From Gloeopeniophorella convolvens (lineage: Eukaryota > Basidiomycota > Agaricomycetes > Russulales), in contig WTXD01000007.1 of NCBI GenBank assembly GCA_022496205.1, positions 248,001 to 312,000 of the forward strand: a stretch of 64,000 nt of DNA, in the 5' to 3' direction. Each line of letters starts with the position of its first letter. Positions within the stretch are counted from its first letter, which is position 1. A program made the translations under genes and the position numbers. The notes beneath the pieces are model-generated. The model was not told where the DNA came from. It searched no databases and was given only the letters and a program-made list of their open reading frames with translations. This document shows, one piece after another, positions 25,704 to 37,919 of this stretch.

Positions 25704-27907
25704 ATGGCCGACCTTTACCCCCACCAGTCCCAGTCATCGTACCAGCCCCAGTCACCCTACCACCGTCCCCCGGACGCGCAGGCCCAGACCCAGTACCATC
25801 TCTCGTCCCCCACCGTCGTATACCCGCCCCGTCTCCTCTCTGCCCACTCGTCGCCCGAGGACACCTCCCACCCCAACTCGCCCCCAAAGTCGGCAGACTC
25901 GGCCAGCCACTCGCCCACCCTCCAGCAGTCTCAGCAGCCGTCACAGCAGGCCCAGCAGCCCGGCGGTCCCCAGTCCCCCTCAAGCCAGAACAACATGGCC
26001 AAGTCGGATACCAAACCTCAGGCTACCTTTTTGACAAAACTATACGCGTGAGTGCTTTTTTCTCTCGCTCCACCGGCATCTGCTCATCGCGTCCGCCTTC
26101 GCCCAGCCTACTTGAGCGTACAGAAAACCATCACATGATCCGCTGGGACCCCGCCGGCGAGCATATCATTGTCGAGCGACCAGAGCAGCTTGCCTTGCAC
26201 GTCTTGCCCAGCATATACCGACAATCGAGATTCGCAAGCTTCTCTCGGCAACTAAACGTCAGCGGGTTCTCATCTTCGCGAGACACTGCTCCTCATCCTC
26301 ATTTCTTGTCTTCTCTAGATCTACGGCTTCATGCGCAAGGTCAACCTTCGCAACGTCGACCCCGCCATCGATGATCCCGACGCGTCGACCTGGTGTGAGT
26401 TTCACCTTTGTGCACCACGCGCCACCCGCTGAAATGAATCGCCTCTTTAGCTCACCCGACACTCAATCGCCACTCTCCCGCCGAGGTGGTCGCTAATTTC
26501 AAGCGTCGTGTCCCACCGCGCCTTCCCAAGCCAAGGAAGCGTCCCGATGCCGACCAGAACCCTGCCATTCCCCCGCCCCGCTCCGCGTCGGGTCTTGGTA
26601 CTGTCCCTCTTACGATCCCCTCATCCTTAGCCTTGACATCTTCGCCAAAAGGCGGACGCGCGCGGGGCTTTTCAGCCCCTGGCTCCTACCAGCCGCTGGC
26701 TCAGGCGGGCACTGCTGGCCAGTGGGGCAACACATACTCTCGCGCTCTTCCTCCGCTCACCGTACCGTCCGACCCGCCTTTGTCGCACGGTGGCATATAC
26801 CCCTCGTCGCACTCTCTGCACCCGATCTCCCCAGCGGAGGATCATGGGAGCTTTAATCCACTTCACTATCCCCCTAACCGCGAGGTGATGGTGCCCTCTT
26901 CGACGTACTCTTACCCTGAGCAGAACAACTGGTCGTTCTCGCCCATCAGTAGCGGCAGTTCCTCTAGTCACTCTGGCAGCTTGACGTCGCTCTTGAACCC
27001 GTCTAATGGCTCTGCGTACCCTCCTACGCGTCCCACGATCAATACTTCGTATCCTTCGTCGCTCTCTTCTGTTTCCATGCAACACAGTGCATCCTCGCTC
27101 TCACCCGATAGTCGGCCCGCCACCGGCTACTCTGTCTCGTCGATGTCATCCCTTCCGTACGATGACGGCAATCACTACTCTAATGAGTACTCCCGTCCCG
27201 GTTCTGGCCATCACCGCCCGCTTACTCCGACCTCGTCTCGCCCCCCTTCGTCGAAATCCAGCTACGCTCACTCGACCTTGAGCGTGCGTCGCCAGCGGCG
27301 GCACAGCCAGGCTGTCAACCCGTATCCGACGCCATACGAGCAACACATGGACGACCGACCCTCGTCGTCTCCTCAGCCTGCCAACGGCGAAGATCACAAC
27401 CTGCACCGCTCTCGCAGCATGATCCAGCTACCCACTGTCGATACGTACAATAACTATGGATCAAACCAGCCAGACTTTGCCTACTCGGCTGGCCCGTTGG
27501 GCGGCGTCGGGGCCGGAGGCGCTGGTGCGCCGTTGGACCAGTCGATGGATTGGAATAGTCGGTCAGTGCGACCTTCGACATCTGCAAGTTCGTTGTCGGC
27601 AGCCTCTCAAACGTCGTCCTCACAGGCGCACACCCCGCCGGTGACGGACCACTTTGAGGACACAAATGTTCATCGCTGTGAGTAATTGCTCCCGAGATCT
27701 TCCCTCCCCTTCCTCCTCCGAACAATCCCCCTCCCCTTGTTTCTTACGCGCTCAAACTCTCACGCGCGCTTCTTGACAAAGTTCGCTGACTGGAGTTCTC
27801 GATGACCAGTTTCGCCCGACTTTGGGTACGTTGCGATGAACGAACAAATCACACAATATAACGGCAAGGGTGAAAACGTTTACGGAAGAGAAGCGGGGTC
27901 TGCATGA
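25704..27907 (+). CDS. HSF-type DNA-binding transcription factor
   Basis: Exons are 25704-26047, 26107-26257, 26319-26394, 26451-27677 and probably 27810-27907, giving 631 residues. After about 110 Gln/Pro/Ser-rich residues comes the HSF domain: ATFLTKLYALLE, then MIRWDPAGEHIIVERPEQ, then SRFASFSRQLNIYGFMRKVN (the recognition helix) and RHSPAEVVANFKRRVP. The rest is Ser/Tyr/Pro-rich and disordered, with an Arg patch (VRRQRRHSQ). HSF-type factors bind inverted nGAAn repeats and control heat-shock or developmental genes. No clear coiled-coil trimer domain follows, unlike classic Hsf1. The end is uncertain. Without the last intron the frame stops at 27685 and adds only two residues; the donor GTGAGT and branch-like CTGAC favour the intron. 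Confidence 0.88.
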
Positions 27908-29445
27908 TATCGCACGAACTGATACCTTCCCTTGTCGCGCGCAGTCCTTTGTGTTGAAGACGGTCCTTTTTTTATTATTCCTACTCGCCCTCATGCTCTG
28001 ATATGGTTTCTTGCACGCTGCTCTTTTGTCTCCATCACGTTTGTTTTTTGTAGCACCCTTGATTCCCTCGCGGCCGTTATGTTTCCGCGCTCGATACCTT
28101 GAAGATGCCGTATACCAGAATCTTTCCACCCCTTGTTTTTTTTTCTGCACTGCAGTCTGTCCCTCACCGCGACCGCGCTGCCGCTCGTCAAAATGCAAAT
28201 TGGAGGATGACTTGTGGTTGTCGATCGGCTGCGCCGATTTCGCGGAAAGTTCCGTCGCGCAGGGTTTACGGACGCTAATCGGCGAGTCAGCTGCGCTTTG
28301 GAGGACTGGCCGCGGTGCCGAGCGCGCGACGATGATCGGAGGAGTACCTGGGGGACGCTTTGAGTGGAATTTGCCGAGGCCGAGAGGACGGCGGGCGGGG
28401 CAGAAGACCATCAGATAAGCATCGCGTGCTGATTGGGCTGGGACACCTTCCGGAGGGAAGAGGCGCCGGGGCCCCGCGGTAGAACACTCCAACAGAACGT
28501 CTGATCGGTCATCGCACGCCCGAAAGCAGACGCCCCGCGCGCGCGCTGCGCTTGCACCACCGCGCAACTGTCGCCGACGGGTATCCCGAACGAGCAGCTC
28601 GGACTCGACACGCTGGCCATGTCCATTTCATCGATTTTTCCAGCGCCCCCGAAATGCGCACGCACACGCTCACCGTCCGGCCGTTTGGGAACCGCCGCTG
28701 TGCGCGTCCGCCACGGTCGAGCCCCCTCTGCGCTGGACCCATGCCGTACGCGCGCGGTCGGACGCACGGGGGCCCTCCCTGCCCGTTTCTGCAGCCGGCA
28801 AAACATATTCCATCCTGCTATAGCAATTTGTGAGTCAGGTTTCAATAATACGTAGCGCGCCACACGCTCCCTGCCGCTGCTGCACTGCGTGCACATGCGC
28901 AGCTCTCCCCCATTCATCAGATTGCTCCCTCGGGGGAGTTGCCAGGCGACAGTGCGGGTAAGGTGCTCAGCCATCCCAGAGCTTGTTTGACCGTGCGTGC
29001 GCACATTGCCACCGCGGCGACGGTACGACCGTCTGTCTGGCCAGTGCTAGTACCCTCATGATGATGCCCACGCCGTGACCCGTGCACTTCCATGTGGGTC
29101 GTGCCCCAAAACTAGTTAGCTCGTGCGCATGTGGTGCGGAACTGCACCCCGCCAGACCAGGCGCGCATGTGCGTATCGTGGCGTCGCCGGACATGTGAGC
29201 GCTTATGATCGTGCTTCGGTGGCAGTCTGGCTGTCTGTCTGGCTTTGAGTTGGCCCAACTCCATACGCGCTATAATAGTTAGTTAAGTACATGTCTACCC
29301 ACATGCCCAGGTGTAAGTACAGGTCTCGAATAACTCTGATATGGGAGGCAGCGATTAGAAATAAAGAGTCCTTGCGAGCCATCAAGCACGCTAGCAGTAT
29401 ATCGAAGGGAGCCCGTAATAATAATGGAAGGGAACTGCGCCCCGC
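27908..29445. other. Convergent intergenic stretch
   Basis: 1.5 kb between the stops of the HSF gene and the Tvp38-like gene. A minus-strand frame of 271 codons (27752-28567) overlaps the HSF 3' end and has no motif. A 9-nt T run lies near 28140. No gene is supported. Confidence 0.45.
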
Positions 29446-31118
29446 TCAGTGGAGTCCGGTGTTTTCCTCTTCCAATTCTTTAACTCTAGATTCGCGTACC
29501 GCACCAGTCCCCGCGCTGTCGTCAGTAGCGCTGCGGGCCACACCAATAGGTGATAGTGGCCGTGCGTGTGAAAGGGTGGCAGCTGCAGAGGCGGGCGTGA
29601 TGGGCTCATGGAATGGTGCTTCCGACATCGAGTCCCTGCCCCGCGGAACGGCATATTCTTCCCGCTCGTCCTCGGATTGGCGCTCCGCGCCATTCGGCGA
29701 CAAGAACGACTGCGCCTCCTCGTCCGTGTGGACCGGCAGGTCCTCTTCATCGCCAAGCTCTTCATTGACTGCCTTGCGTGCCACAAACGAGATATAAACG
29801 AAAACCCCGATGGCCAAAATTACACCACCGATCTTGACGTAGAGGCTTGCAGAGTTCTCTTCTTCTGTGTTTGCATCTCCGCCCGATTGAGGTGCACCGG
29901 GCTCGCCATCGGGGGTGGTGCCTTGTGGATCTTTGGGTTGTACGTGATATCGCGCGAATGAATGAATGGATGAGCCGATGGTGGTGTGGATGATGACCTT
30001 GAAAAGCGAGAGGGCGGTGCACGTAATGTACGTGCGCAGCGTGAGGGTCGGAGATGCACCGAGCAAGCAGTTCATGACGTTGTAAGGATACGGCGCTAGA
30101 CGGATAAGGAAAAGGAGTTTCGGTCGCTTTTCGATGGCGCGCACGACGCGCTTGACAGAGGTGGCGTTAGAGAGCCATCGTGTGATGGTCTCGCGGTAAA
30201 GATAACGAGAAAGCAAGAACACGACGAATGCACCGGTAAGTGCGGCCCAGTATGACAGGACGGCGCCAACCCATGCACCGTACGTGTAGCCAGATAAGAC
30301 AATGAGGGTGGAGTAAAGTGGAAGGGGGGCTATCGTTGCACAATCAATGTCATTCATTTCGGATGATGGACCGGAAGGTTACGTACGGAATGTGGTGATG
30401 AAGATGAGGAAAAAGAGAACAGCATAGCCAAAAATCTTGTCAGCTTTCAGCCAACTAGACAGGTTGTCCAGACCTGTATAGAGACATAGATGGTACACGT
30501 AAGCATAATTCATTCAACCTCCGAGAGCTAGTGGCCGGAGTTGACGCCCCAGAGCAGGCAGTCGAACGCACCTTGGAATACCTGGGTTTTCCAGAACGCC
30601 ATTGCAATCAGCATTCCGATGGAGGTCGATAGGTATGCAAGCACAGGTAACCAAGGCTTGAGGATAGCCCAGAGTCTCATCTTACGGGGCGCATGAATGT
30701 AACCTGAATGTAACGAGGGTAGTGGCAACGCAAAGAGCGAAGACGTGCCAGCCGAGGTGAGGGATGACGAGAGGGTAGGGGGAGCACTGTTTTGGCGAAC
30801 TGGCGTAGGGCGAGAGGATGCGGAGGACGACGGTCGCGACGGGTGACGCGAGGATGCGGGCCCGGAAGTAGCCGCTCGAGACGCGGGGGCCTCATCTTTC
30901 GGGGGCGCTGGCTGCGCATTGCCGTCGAGACGGGTTTTCTCGTCAACGTCGCTCTCCTCGAACCGGGGATGCCGAGATGGAGAGGGCGAGCGACGATATG
31001 AAGAGAGAGTGGGAGAATGGGACCTGACTGGCGCAGCCTCGGGGAGCAACTGCAGAGAACGGGAGCCTGCTTGATGGCGGTACATTCGTGGAGGTATTGA
31101 ACCTGAACCAGACGACAT
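29446..31118 (-). CDS. Tvp38/TMEM64 family membrane protein (VTT/SNARE-associated domain)
   Basis: Three exons on the minus strand, 30572-31118, 30387-30473 and 29446-30329, give 505 residues. The first 140 residues are Ser/Pro/Arg-rich and cytosolic. Membrane segments follow: PWLPVLAYLSTSIGMLIAMA, then IFGYAVLFFLIFITTFPPLP. The family core is SGYTYGAWVGAVLSYWAALT with RYLYRETI, then RLAPYPYNVMNCLLGASPTL. A last helix near IGGVILAIGVFVYISFV precedes an acidic Ser-rich tail ending KELEEENTGLH. Tvp38 sits in Golgi or vesicle membranes in yeast, and relatives (TMEM41, VMP1) are lipid scramblases. The start chosen is MSSGSGSIPPRM; the frame stays open further upstream. Confidence 0.88.
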
Positions 31119-31585
31119 CTTGCGAGGGTAACTAGGCCGAAAGACTTGCTGATGTCGCTGCTTGCTGCTGCGGAGAATATCGATAAGGCAACGAGTGGAG
31201 GGTAGCGACGTGGGGAGGCCCAGCAGACGAACGGCAGCAATGGAAGAAAAGGCGGGGGGGCTGCTGCACGCTGCGGGAAACGTTGACGGTGTTGAGGAGG
31301 GGCTCCGGACGAGGGAATCAAGAGGAAATAGCCCCAGGTGACGAATTGTTAGCAAACCTGTGCTCTCGGAAGGGGACTGATCATAGGCGACCGGCGACCA
31401 CTCAAGCGCTCGGCTCCGGTCGCTGTTTCCCCTTGCATTCCCACGCGCTCCTGCTGGTAGCCTTGCAGCACCTGGCAGCACCTGCCTCGTCTCACCGCAC
31501 ACACTCAACACCGACGGCGACTCGGTTCGGTGTTCTCGGCTCCAAGGGCAGCAGCGCCAAGCTCTCTGGCGTCCTGACCTCTCTC
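31119..31585. promoter_or_regulatory. Divergent promoter region, Tvp38-like and small mitochondrial-type gene
   Basis: 467 bp between two divergent start codons. I see no clear TATA box. The Tvp38 frame stays open through most of it on the minus strand, which looks incidental. Confidence 0.4.
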
Positions 31586-32042
31586 ATGTTCGCCCATAGA
31601 CTCACCCTGCGCCAGGGCGCACTTGCCACGCGCCACAGACACTTTTCTTCGACAAGACGTATCTTTCAGGCGGACGCGGGCCACCCATCCAGCCGTCATG
31701 CTCAGTTCTACTCCGACCTTGTTCCAGCTATGATACCTGTGGCCCTCCTCGGGTCTGCAGTCTACATGGTGTGTCAGCTTCCCACTGTCACAATTATCTC
31801 AGGTCCAATTCGTTCGGACTTTTTTCCGCGTGATTGCGCAGGGCCTTCAGCTCCTTCAAACTTATCTGTCACATGAGAAATACCTCGACGAGGCACGCGC
31901 ACGCGTGGACGAGCTTGAGCGGGAGATCAACATTTTGATGCTTGAGAAGGCAAGCATGACGCCTGTTCATGACGTCGCTCCAGACACTGTCGCAGCTGAC
32001 GCGAAGCCAGAGGGTTGGTTCGGGTGGCTGAAGCGCAGGTGA
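31586..32042 (+). CDS. Small mitochondrial-type membrane protein, unknown function
   Basis: Two exons, 31586-31768 and 31842-32042, joined by a 73-nt phase-0 intron, give 127 residues. The N-terminus MFAHRLTLRQGALATRHRHF is basic and lacks acidic residues, as in a mitochondrial targeting signal. One membrane segment, AMIPVALLGSAVYM, is followed by a helix of coiled-coil character (LSHEKYLDEARARVDELERE) and the end GWFGWLKRR. I do not know a named family, but a one-span inner-membrane protein with a soluble coiled coil is likely. A nearer acceptor at 31802 also keeps frame but leaves an intron of only 34 nt, so I prefer the later one. Confidence 0.7.
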
Positions 32043-32327
32043 AAAAGGCCGCAGGCCGATGGGCTTCGGGCGATCATATACAGAGCGGGGACCTGGACCA
32101 TGGCATGTTGTTTACGCTATTTGTCCGATCGTGAAACCTGTCGTGCGGGGAAGACTAGAAGCATTGCGGGTCGGGCTGGCTGACTTAGCCGTGCAGTGGC
32201 GCGTACACAGACCGGTAATCATGTCTAAGATTTATATGGTATCGATGAGAACTCAGTAAGGAACCAAATCAACATATGTAAAGCAGGTGAAGCACGACGA
32301 AGACCCAATTGAGAGAAGTCGAAAGAA

Positions 32328-33732
32328 TTAGAAGCTCAACGCCTTCGCCTTGATGAGCGAGTTCCTATGACGATCGTACAGCTTGGATGAGCTAAAAAGG
32401 GCGTGTCAGAACCTGCGGCAGAAGATCTGTGTCTAATGAGTACCTGAGAAGCGCCGAGGCCAGACCCGTAAACGCCTTGATGGCTTCCTTTCCTCGCTGC
32501 CACCTGAACACTTCGTACGCTATATTCGGACAACGCCTTAGCACAGGCCACGACCCGTCATCACGGTACTCACAAACGAATATCAAGTCCATGAACAACT
32601 TGGTGCGTTGAACCTGGAGCCAGTACTCCTGCCTCTGCAATAATTTCATTTCCTTATCATCGAACTTGGTATTGCGGGGTGCAGATTTAGCTGTGGCACC
32701 TGCCATTGATTCCGCGTAGAGCCGCGACTCGACTGACAACGCCTCGTTAGCCGAGAGCCACAAGGATATAGACACGCGGCAACTCACCTGCGCGCTGGCT
32801 GTTCGCGATCATGTTGTGTTCCACGTTATTTTCAACCAAGTCGACAAGTGTACTCCCAAACCAGCACCAGTCAGCAAGACGACCGGCACGCTCCCCAGTT
32901 CGCTTTCCCAATAGCCCCACCTTCGACCACGTAGACACATCGTCCGCAATAGCTTGTACGAGCTCCAGGAGCACAGGAGGTGAGGCGTGAAGGAAGGTGT
33001 GAAGCAGAGGTTTCCGACGCGGCGCCGACTTTGTACCTGCTGTGGGATATACCGGTGAAGCAGAATGTTCAGCAAGAATCGCCGTCAGCGGGGACAGCCA
33101 GTTGAACATGATGAGGCATTTCCTGATAAACGGCGCTCGCACGTGAGACGGTGCGCGAGCATAACGCTGCTTGCACGTACCGTGTCAATGAAAGTTTAGC
33201 AGTCGTAGATTCGAGGCGTTTCAATAACTCCGCCTCGAATGCTGCCTTCTTGCCACCTTGCACGGGTATGCGCCGCGAGATAGCATAGTGGAAGAACAAG
33301 TACACTTTCATAGAGTACTGGACTAGTTTCTGTTCAAGACGCGCGTGAGTCAGTCAACAAAGCAATAGCTACAAATGTGTAATCTCGCACGAAGGCTTTG
33401 TCCCTCCCCACGCTGGTCTTGAACATTTCGCGCCAGACATCCTCTGTGCGGACTCGTTCCTTGGCTGAGCTCTTCTTCTCAGTCTCCTCTCCATCATACG
33501 GCTCTTCTTCTATATGCAATGGTGGCTCGTCAGGCTCCTCCGTGCCGTTGTGCGCCTCTGAGGTGAAAGGCGCAGCGTTGGAGGCCATGATGGAAGTCCG
33601 AGGTGTTCGTGGGGGGTGAGCGGACAGCGGATTCATCTGGAACCCACCGGCGGACCCCGAATCAAACGACAGTGGATACAGATGCTCATGTTGCGACGAG
33701 GATGACTGGCCGGGGAAATTCATGGCAGACAT
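32328..33732 (-). CDS. PEX11 family peroxisome proliferation protein
   Basis: Five exons on the minus strand give 392 residues: 33391-33732, 33181-33329, 32788-33122, 32444-32732 and 32328-32391. After a Ser/Pro and acidic N-terminal region comes KTSVGRDKAFKLVQYSMKVY, the amphipathic PEX11 helix that bends peroxisome membranes. Next are AKLSLTRKCLIMFNWLSPL, DDVSTWSKVGLLGKRTG and ADWCWFGSTLVDLVENNVE. The end, GKEAIKAFTGLASALL then KLYDRHRNSLIKAKALSF, is typical of the fungal PEX11C-like group. The protein elongates and divides peroxisomes. The gene is head-to-head with the Tctex1 gene, with 189 bp between starts. The start chosen is MSAMNFPGQ; the frame is open further up. Confidence 0.9.
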
Positions 33733-33921
33733 GTTGGTCCGAGGGCTACCTGCGGGATGCAATGGAGAGACGAGTAGACCGGTTGCCAGCGTTTGCCGGT
33801 CATACGGTGGCCCGCGCGTGCAGCGCGCGTCGCGGACAAACACAACACAACAGACACGCTCGCCCTCGACCACCGTGACAGCGGCTTCATTGACGCCTTC
33901 GATCTACCTATCGCCCTCAAA
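33733..33921. promoter_or_regulatory. Short shared promoter, PEX11 and Tctex1 genes
   Basis: Only 189 bp separate the divergent start codons. The stretch has a GC-rich partly palindromic core (GCGCGTGCAGCGCGCG near 33814). Both genes must start transcription within it. Confidence 0.5.
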
Positions 33922-34560
33922 ATGACGACCTCGGCCCCGCTTTCAGGTGTTCGCTCGCCCGCCAGCCCCCGCTCGTCTGCTCCTTCACCTCGCCCTAAGT
34001 TTGACTCTGAACAACTGAAACCCTACATAAAGAAGCTCCTCCCATCGACCTTGAATGGCGTCACTTGGGCAGATTTCAGAGAGAAGGAAAGAGGGCGTGC
34101 GTTGATCAAGGAGATTGGAGATCGTGTCAAGGAGAGAATGCTAGGTGCGCACACAACCCTCCCTTCGGTGGTCGCAGCAGGCAATTGAATGCCACATAGA
34201 GATCGAACCGAGGGGATTGTGAGTTACTTCCTATATTGCCATTCCAAACTTCCTTCATCCCTGAACTTGTTTGTCCCGCTAAAGCAAGTACATTGTATTG
34301 ACTCAAATCAATGAGAACGCGGGACAGGGCGGTCGGTGCGTAGAAATCACGTGACGTGCATATGTCTTCGGCTTGTCCTGAAAGAAGAGAACACACGTCT
34401 AGAGCAGACATGGCCTGTCATTGGGAAGATTCGGATGCAGTTGTACAAGAGGTCCTGGTAACTGTACGTGCTTCCGCTTCTCTTCCTCGACCGCCTAACA
34501 TTGCCATGCCAGGACTCATTGATATGTATTTGTATCGCGTTCGCCGTACGGACTGTCTGA
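33922..34560 (+). CDS. Tctex1-type dynein light chain
   Basis: Five exons give 131 residues: 33922-34144, 34200-34218, 34285-34335, 34403-34457 and 34513-34560. Exon 2 is only 19 nt. After a Ser/Pro-rich tail the family core is visible: YIKKLLPSTLNGVTW, then EIGDRVKERMLEIEPRGFKY, then IVLTQINENAGQGGRADMAC and HWEDSDAVVQEVLDSL. It ends ICICIAFAVRTV. Tctex1 (DYNLT) light chains bind the dynein intermediate chain and cargo. Length and motifs match the family. The last residues differ from animal forms, which end in YAVY-like strands; this is within normal variation. Confidence 0.93.
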
Positions 34561-37500
34561 TCGTCGACAACGCCAACACCGCTATACCCCCAGTTTCTAA
34601 ATTATTTGTCCAACATATCCACGCGTTAATGATTGTGTTTTGCAGCATCCCCTGCCCCTTCTACGATGATTGAGGGGAGGGGGGTGATGCTACACTGTTT
34701 CCGAGACAATGTTTGACTCTGTTCCCAACACCCTCCGATTCTCCGCCGCTCACAAGGCGGCTATTTTTGTGCCCTGTCGTGGCGGCTCGCCGATCTCCCG
34801 CTGTACCGCGTGCAAATGCCGAAAAGGCCACGGATACTCGTATTTGTTTCTCATGCGTAAGTTCCCCTTTACGAGGGTCGCCGCCTAGCTGCCGAGGTCA
34901 TTCCGTGATCTGACGTCCCGCCGTATTCCAAAGTTCTACATCGTGGCGCTCCCCGTCATAGCATGTGGTGACGTGTGAGAAGTTGCGGACCACCGTCATC
35001 CACTTCTGGGAGCCGCCTCCGTTCGCTCGCAAACCGTCATACGACTACATCGGGGAGCGTAATCATACGACCAGTGGCATGTTTCCGTTGAGAAACGGAG
35101 ATAGTGGAGACTATCACGCCGCAGATGGGGCTAGAGCGTTTTTGTGGGCACGGTCTCATTCTTGACCCGCCTCACGTAAAGCCACTGTGTGCTCCCATTG
35201 GGGATCCATCAGAACTTCATGAACAGAACTTTCCACATAAGGTAACACATTCTCTACGCTGTCCTGGGAGTCCACGGATTGGACATTCAATAGCGCTCAC
35301 CTGGACACATCCGGCGCTGCACTTTTCTTGACCTATCGTACGCAGGATCTGCAGATTGCGCCGCTACTCGGAGAACCCTGCCTTCCTATCGCCTTCGGAG
35401 GAACTTACGAGGCTATTGCTAAGTATGTGCGTATGGGGGAAATAGGGAAACATGCTACTTGATCTTCGCTATCGGGGCCGGTAGCCGTCCAAAGGGTAGG
35501 AACCTCCAAGGACCGAACAATTCTCTCATGCGTACGGAAAGTTGCATTCAAGTACTTGGAATTCATGTGGGCCCACACGATGTCCAGTTCTTTGATGGGC
35601 TTCATGGATTAGCTTTCATGAACAGTCATCAATCGCAATACTATGGCATGAGCGGCGGGGTGGTGATGCATGGACACTGCGGTACTTTGATGTGAGGGCC
35701 ATGCATTCCGCAAGGAACGTGTGTATTCGGGTAGATGCGACCAATTGCTAGCTTGTGCCAACTATCCTTCTTGCTGATGATGGAGATGGAGTGGACTGCT
35801 TTTTTGACGATCAAAAAGAATACAGTCCGCCTCGTGGACTTGCCTCCTTCAGCATTGTGCTGGACGGGACCCGGTGCACCCCGACGGAACGAGCCTGAAC
35901 TCGGCGCCCACGAATTTCAAACCAGTTTGAATAAGAAAGCCGATCTGGGTCGTGTCGCACCGACGCCAAAACGCTGGGCATGTGGTTTCTGAACACATCA
36001 ACACCCGCGGGATGGAGGGTGGCGAACGTAGAAATAATAAAAGTCACTGGCCGCCTGGGCCAACAACCATGGTATCAGCACCTCGACTGAGGTGACATGT
36101 CGTCGACATGTGAGCAGCGTGGCGTACCACGAGTGCTCGCGGAGCTTGTCCGAACGGACCACATTCTCGAATTCCATAGCCCTTGTAAACCTAAATTATT
36201 CGCATCGATTTGAGGCTCGCGAGAAAAAGTCCAAGCTATCAGGGTAGGCATAAGGTGCTCGATACAATGCGCACGGCAGAACTTCCATATTGTACAGGCG
36301 GCAGATAGCGGGGACAAAGCTCGCGTGGAACTGTACTAGTGGGCGGGGAGCCGCACTCAACAGCTACAAAAAAATTTCACCGACACCATTGTCCCCGTTG
36401 GCCTTGTTGAGAACGCGCGGTGATTGACCGGGGACGAGTCCTAGAAAGGTGCGATGGAAGGGACCTAAGGGGACTGTATGCGTGGCATTATTCGCATTGA
36501 AATACTATTGGCATTGTGTCGATCTGACGAATGCCTGCCAGTCCGCGGCGCAGACGGGGACCTTTTGGCTCGATAACGACGCCTTACTGTGAGGCGGCGT
36601 CGGTACATTCTTGAGCAGGCATCTCACGCAGATGCTTGCGGGTGGCGCCGAAGGCGAAGCCTAACGGCAGGCGGTGGTTCTACAGTCAAAAAGGCCACTG
36701 TGCTGACCAGATGACCAGCACAATATCTGAGTACCATTGGTAAGGGTTGGAGTAGGCCGTACAAGTGTGGTCACGCCGCAGATGCCGAGATGAAAGGACC
36801 CTCATCGACCAGGCGCAAGCGCAGGCCACGGAAAGGGTTTGAGCCTACGTGACATTGCCCTGAAGCACTCTACCCAACAGAGGCAAACCGGGAATGAAAG
36901 AGGGGTCCAGTGCGTACGTATTGGCGTGGAAATCGCGGGACGTACCCCGAAGGCTTGTCCAGAGCCGACGGCCCTGGAGACTGGTTAGATTAGGCGTTCA
37001 CACAGCGGCGCGCTGCAATCGAGTTTCTTGACGCATGTGGATAATCAGAAGGCCAGGGAAGTCTTCTGCGACCGAACACGAAAGGCCTGGAAGGTTGCCT
37101 GAACAGCTTTTTACACGTTGGCAGAGCCTGCAGCCGCCGGCTGCGTGCCGATTTCCTCCTGCACACCAGGTGACCGCACGAAGGGTTATCACACGTGGTG
37201 ACCCATAGACTCTCCTGTCTCGTAACCACTGTTAGATGAGACAGGGGGAGCGGCGGGCTCCGTCTTCGTGTTCGCAGAACGGCAGCGGTATGGAAGTCGG
37301 CCCTGAGCGATCTCGGGAGACGGTCGGCAACGAGCGAGAGGAGACGGCACAAGCAGCAAAGAGTCCGACGAGGAACCGGTTCCAATGCCAAGCAATGTAT
37401 TATGCACGGCCGTGCCATAATTTTGGGAAGTATTCGGCCACCCTAGAATACACCCATCGCACGAACCAGCGAACGGTCGAAGTCGCCTATGAATAGCATG

Positions 37501-37919
37501 TTCAGCCAAGATACCGAGCTCGATGTTCTAGAGACTTATTTGGACGCGTAAATCTTCATCGACAACTCCGAGTCGCGAAGCAAGTGGGATCGAAATGAAT
37601 AGAAGCGGAGAGGCTTTTGGAGAGAGTGCACACATGCGTCAGGACTATTACAGCGAGGTCTGAGCCCCACGGGTCGTCTGGGGTCTGCCGTGCGCTGGCA
37701 CATAGCCCGGAGTGGATCTCCGTTCGCGTGCAGGAGGGTTCCTTGTGAGGCGAGCTTGGGAGGGGTGCCCATCGCGAGTCGGGAGCATGCATATGATGCT
37801 GCGCGCCCGCGGCGACGGAGGCGTGCGCGTGCGCGTGCCACGTGACAGCAAGTCCGAAAAATGGGGAGGTCGTCCGCCGCCATCCGCTCCGCCGCCAGCT
37901 CTTGGATTCAAGGTTCTTC
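34561..37919. other. 3.4-kb stretch without a supported gene
   Basis: The longest gene-poor part of the window. Short plus-strand frames near 35104-35330 (with HGLILDPPHVKPLCAPIG) and 35345-35430 (with APLLGEPCLPIAFGGTYEA) look protein-like, but I could not join them into a complete gene or name a family. They may be a decayed gene. Frames on the minus strand show no motif. Confidence 0.4.

Noticed and set aside
25336..26034. Upstream frames overlapping the HSF start
   Set aside because: They run in other frames through the Gln/Pro-rich N-terminus and lack the HSF domain.
27752..28567. Minus-strand open frame of 271 codons
   Set aside because: Overlaps the HSF 3' end on the other strand and shows only Arg/Lys-rich non-conserved sequence.
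30528..31511. Longer Tvp38-like start near 31511
   Set aside because: The extension before MSSGSGS is Ser/Pro/Arg-rich without an obvious start context and would consume the shared promoter.
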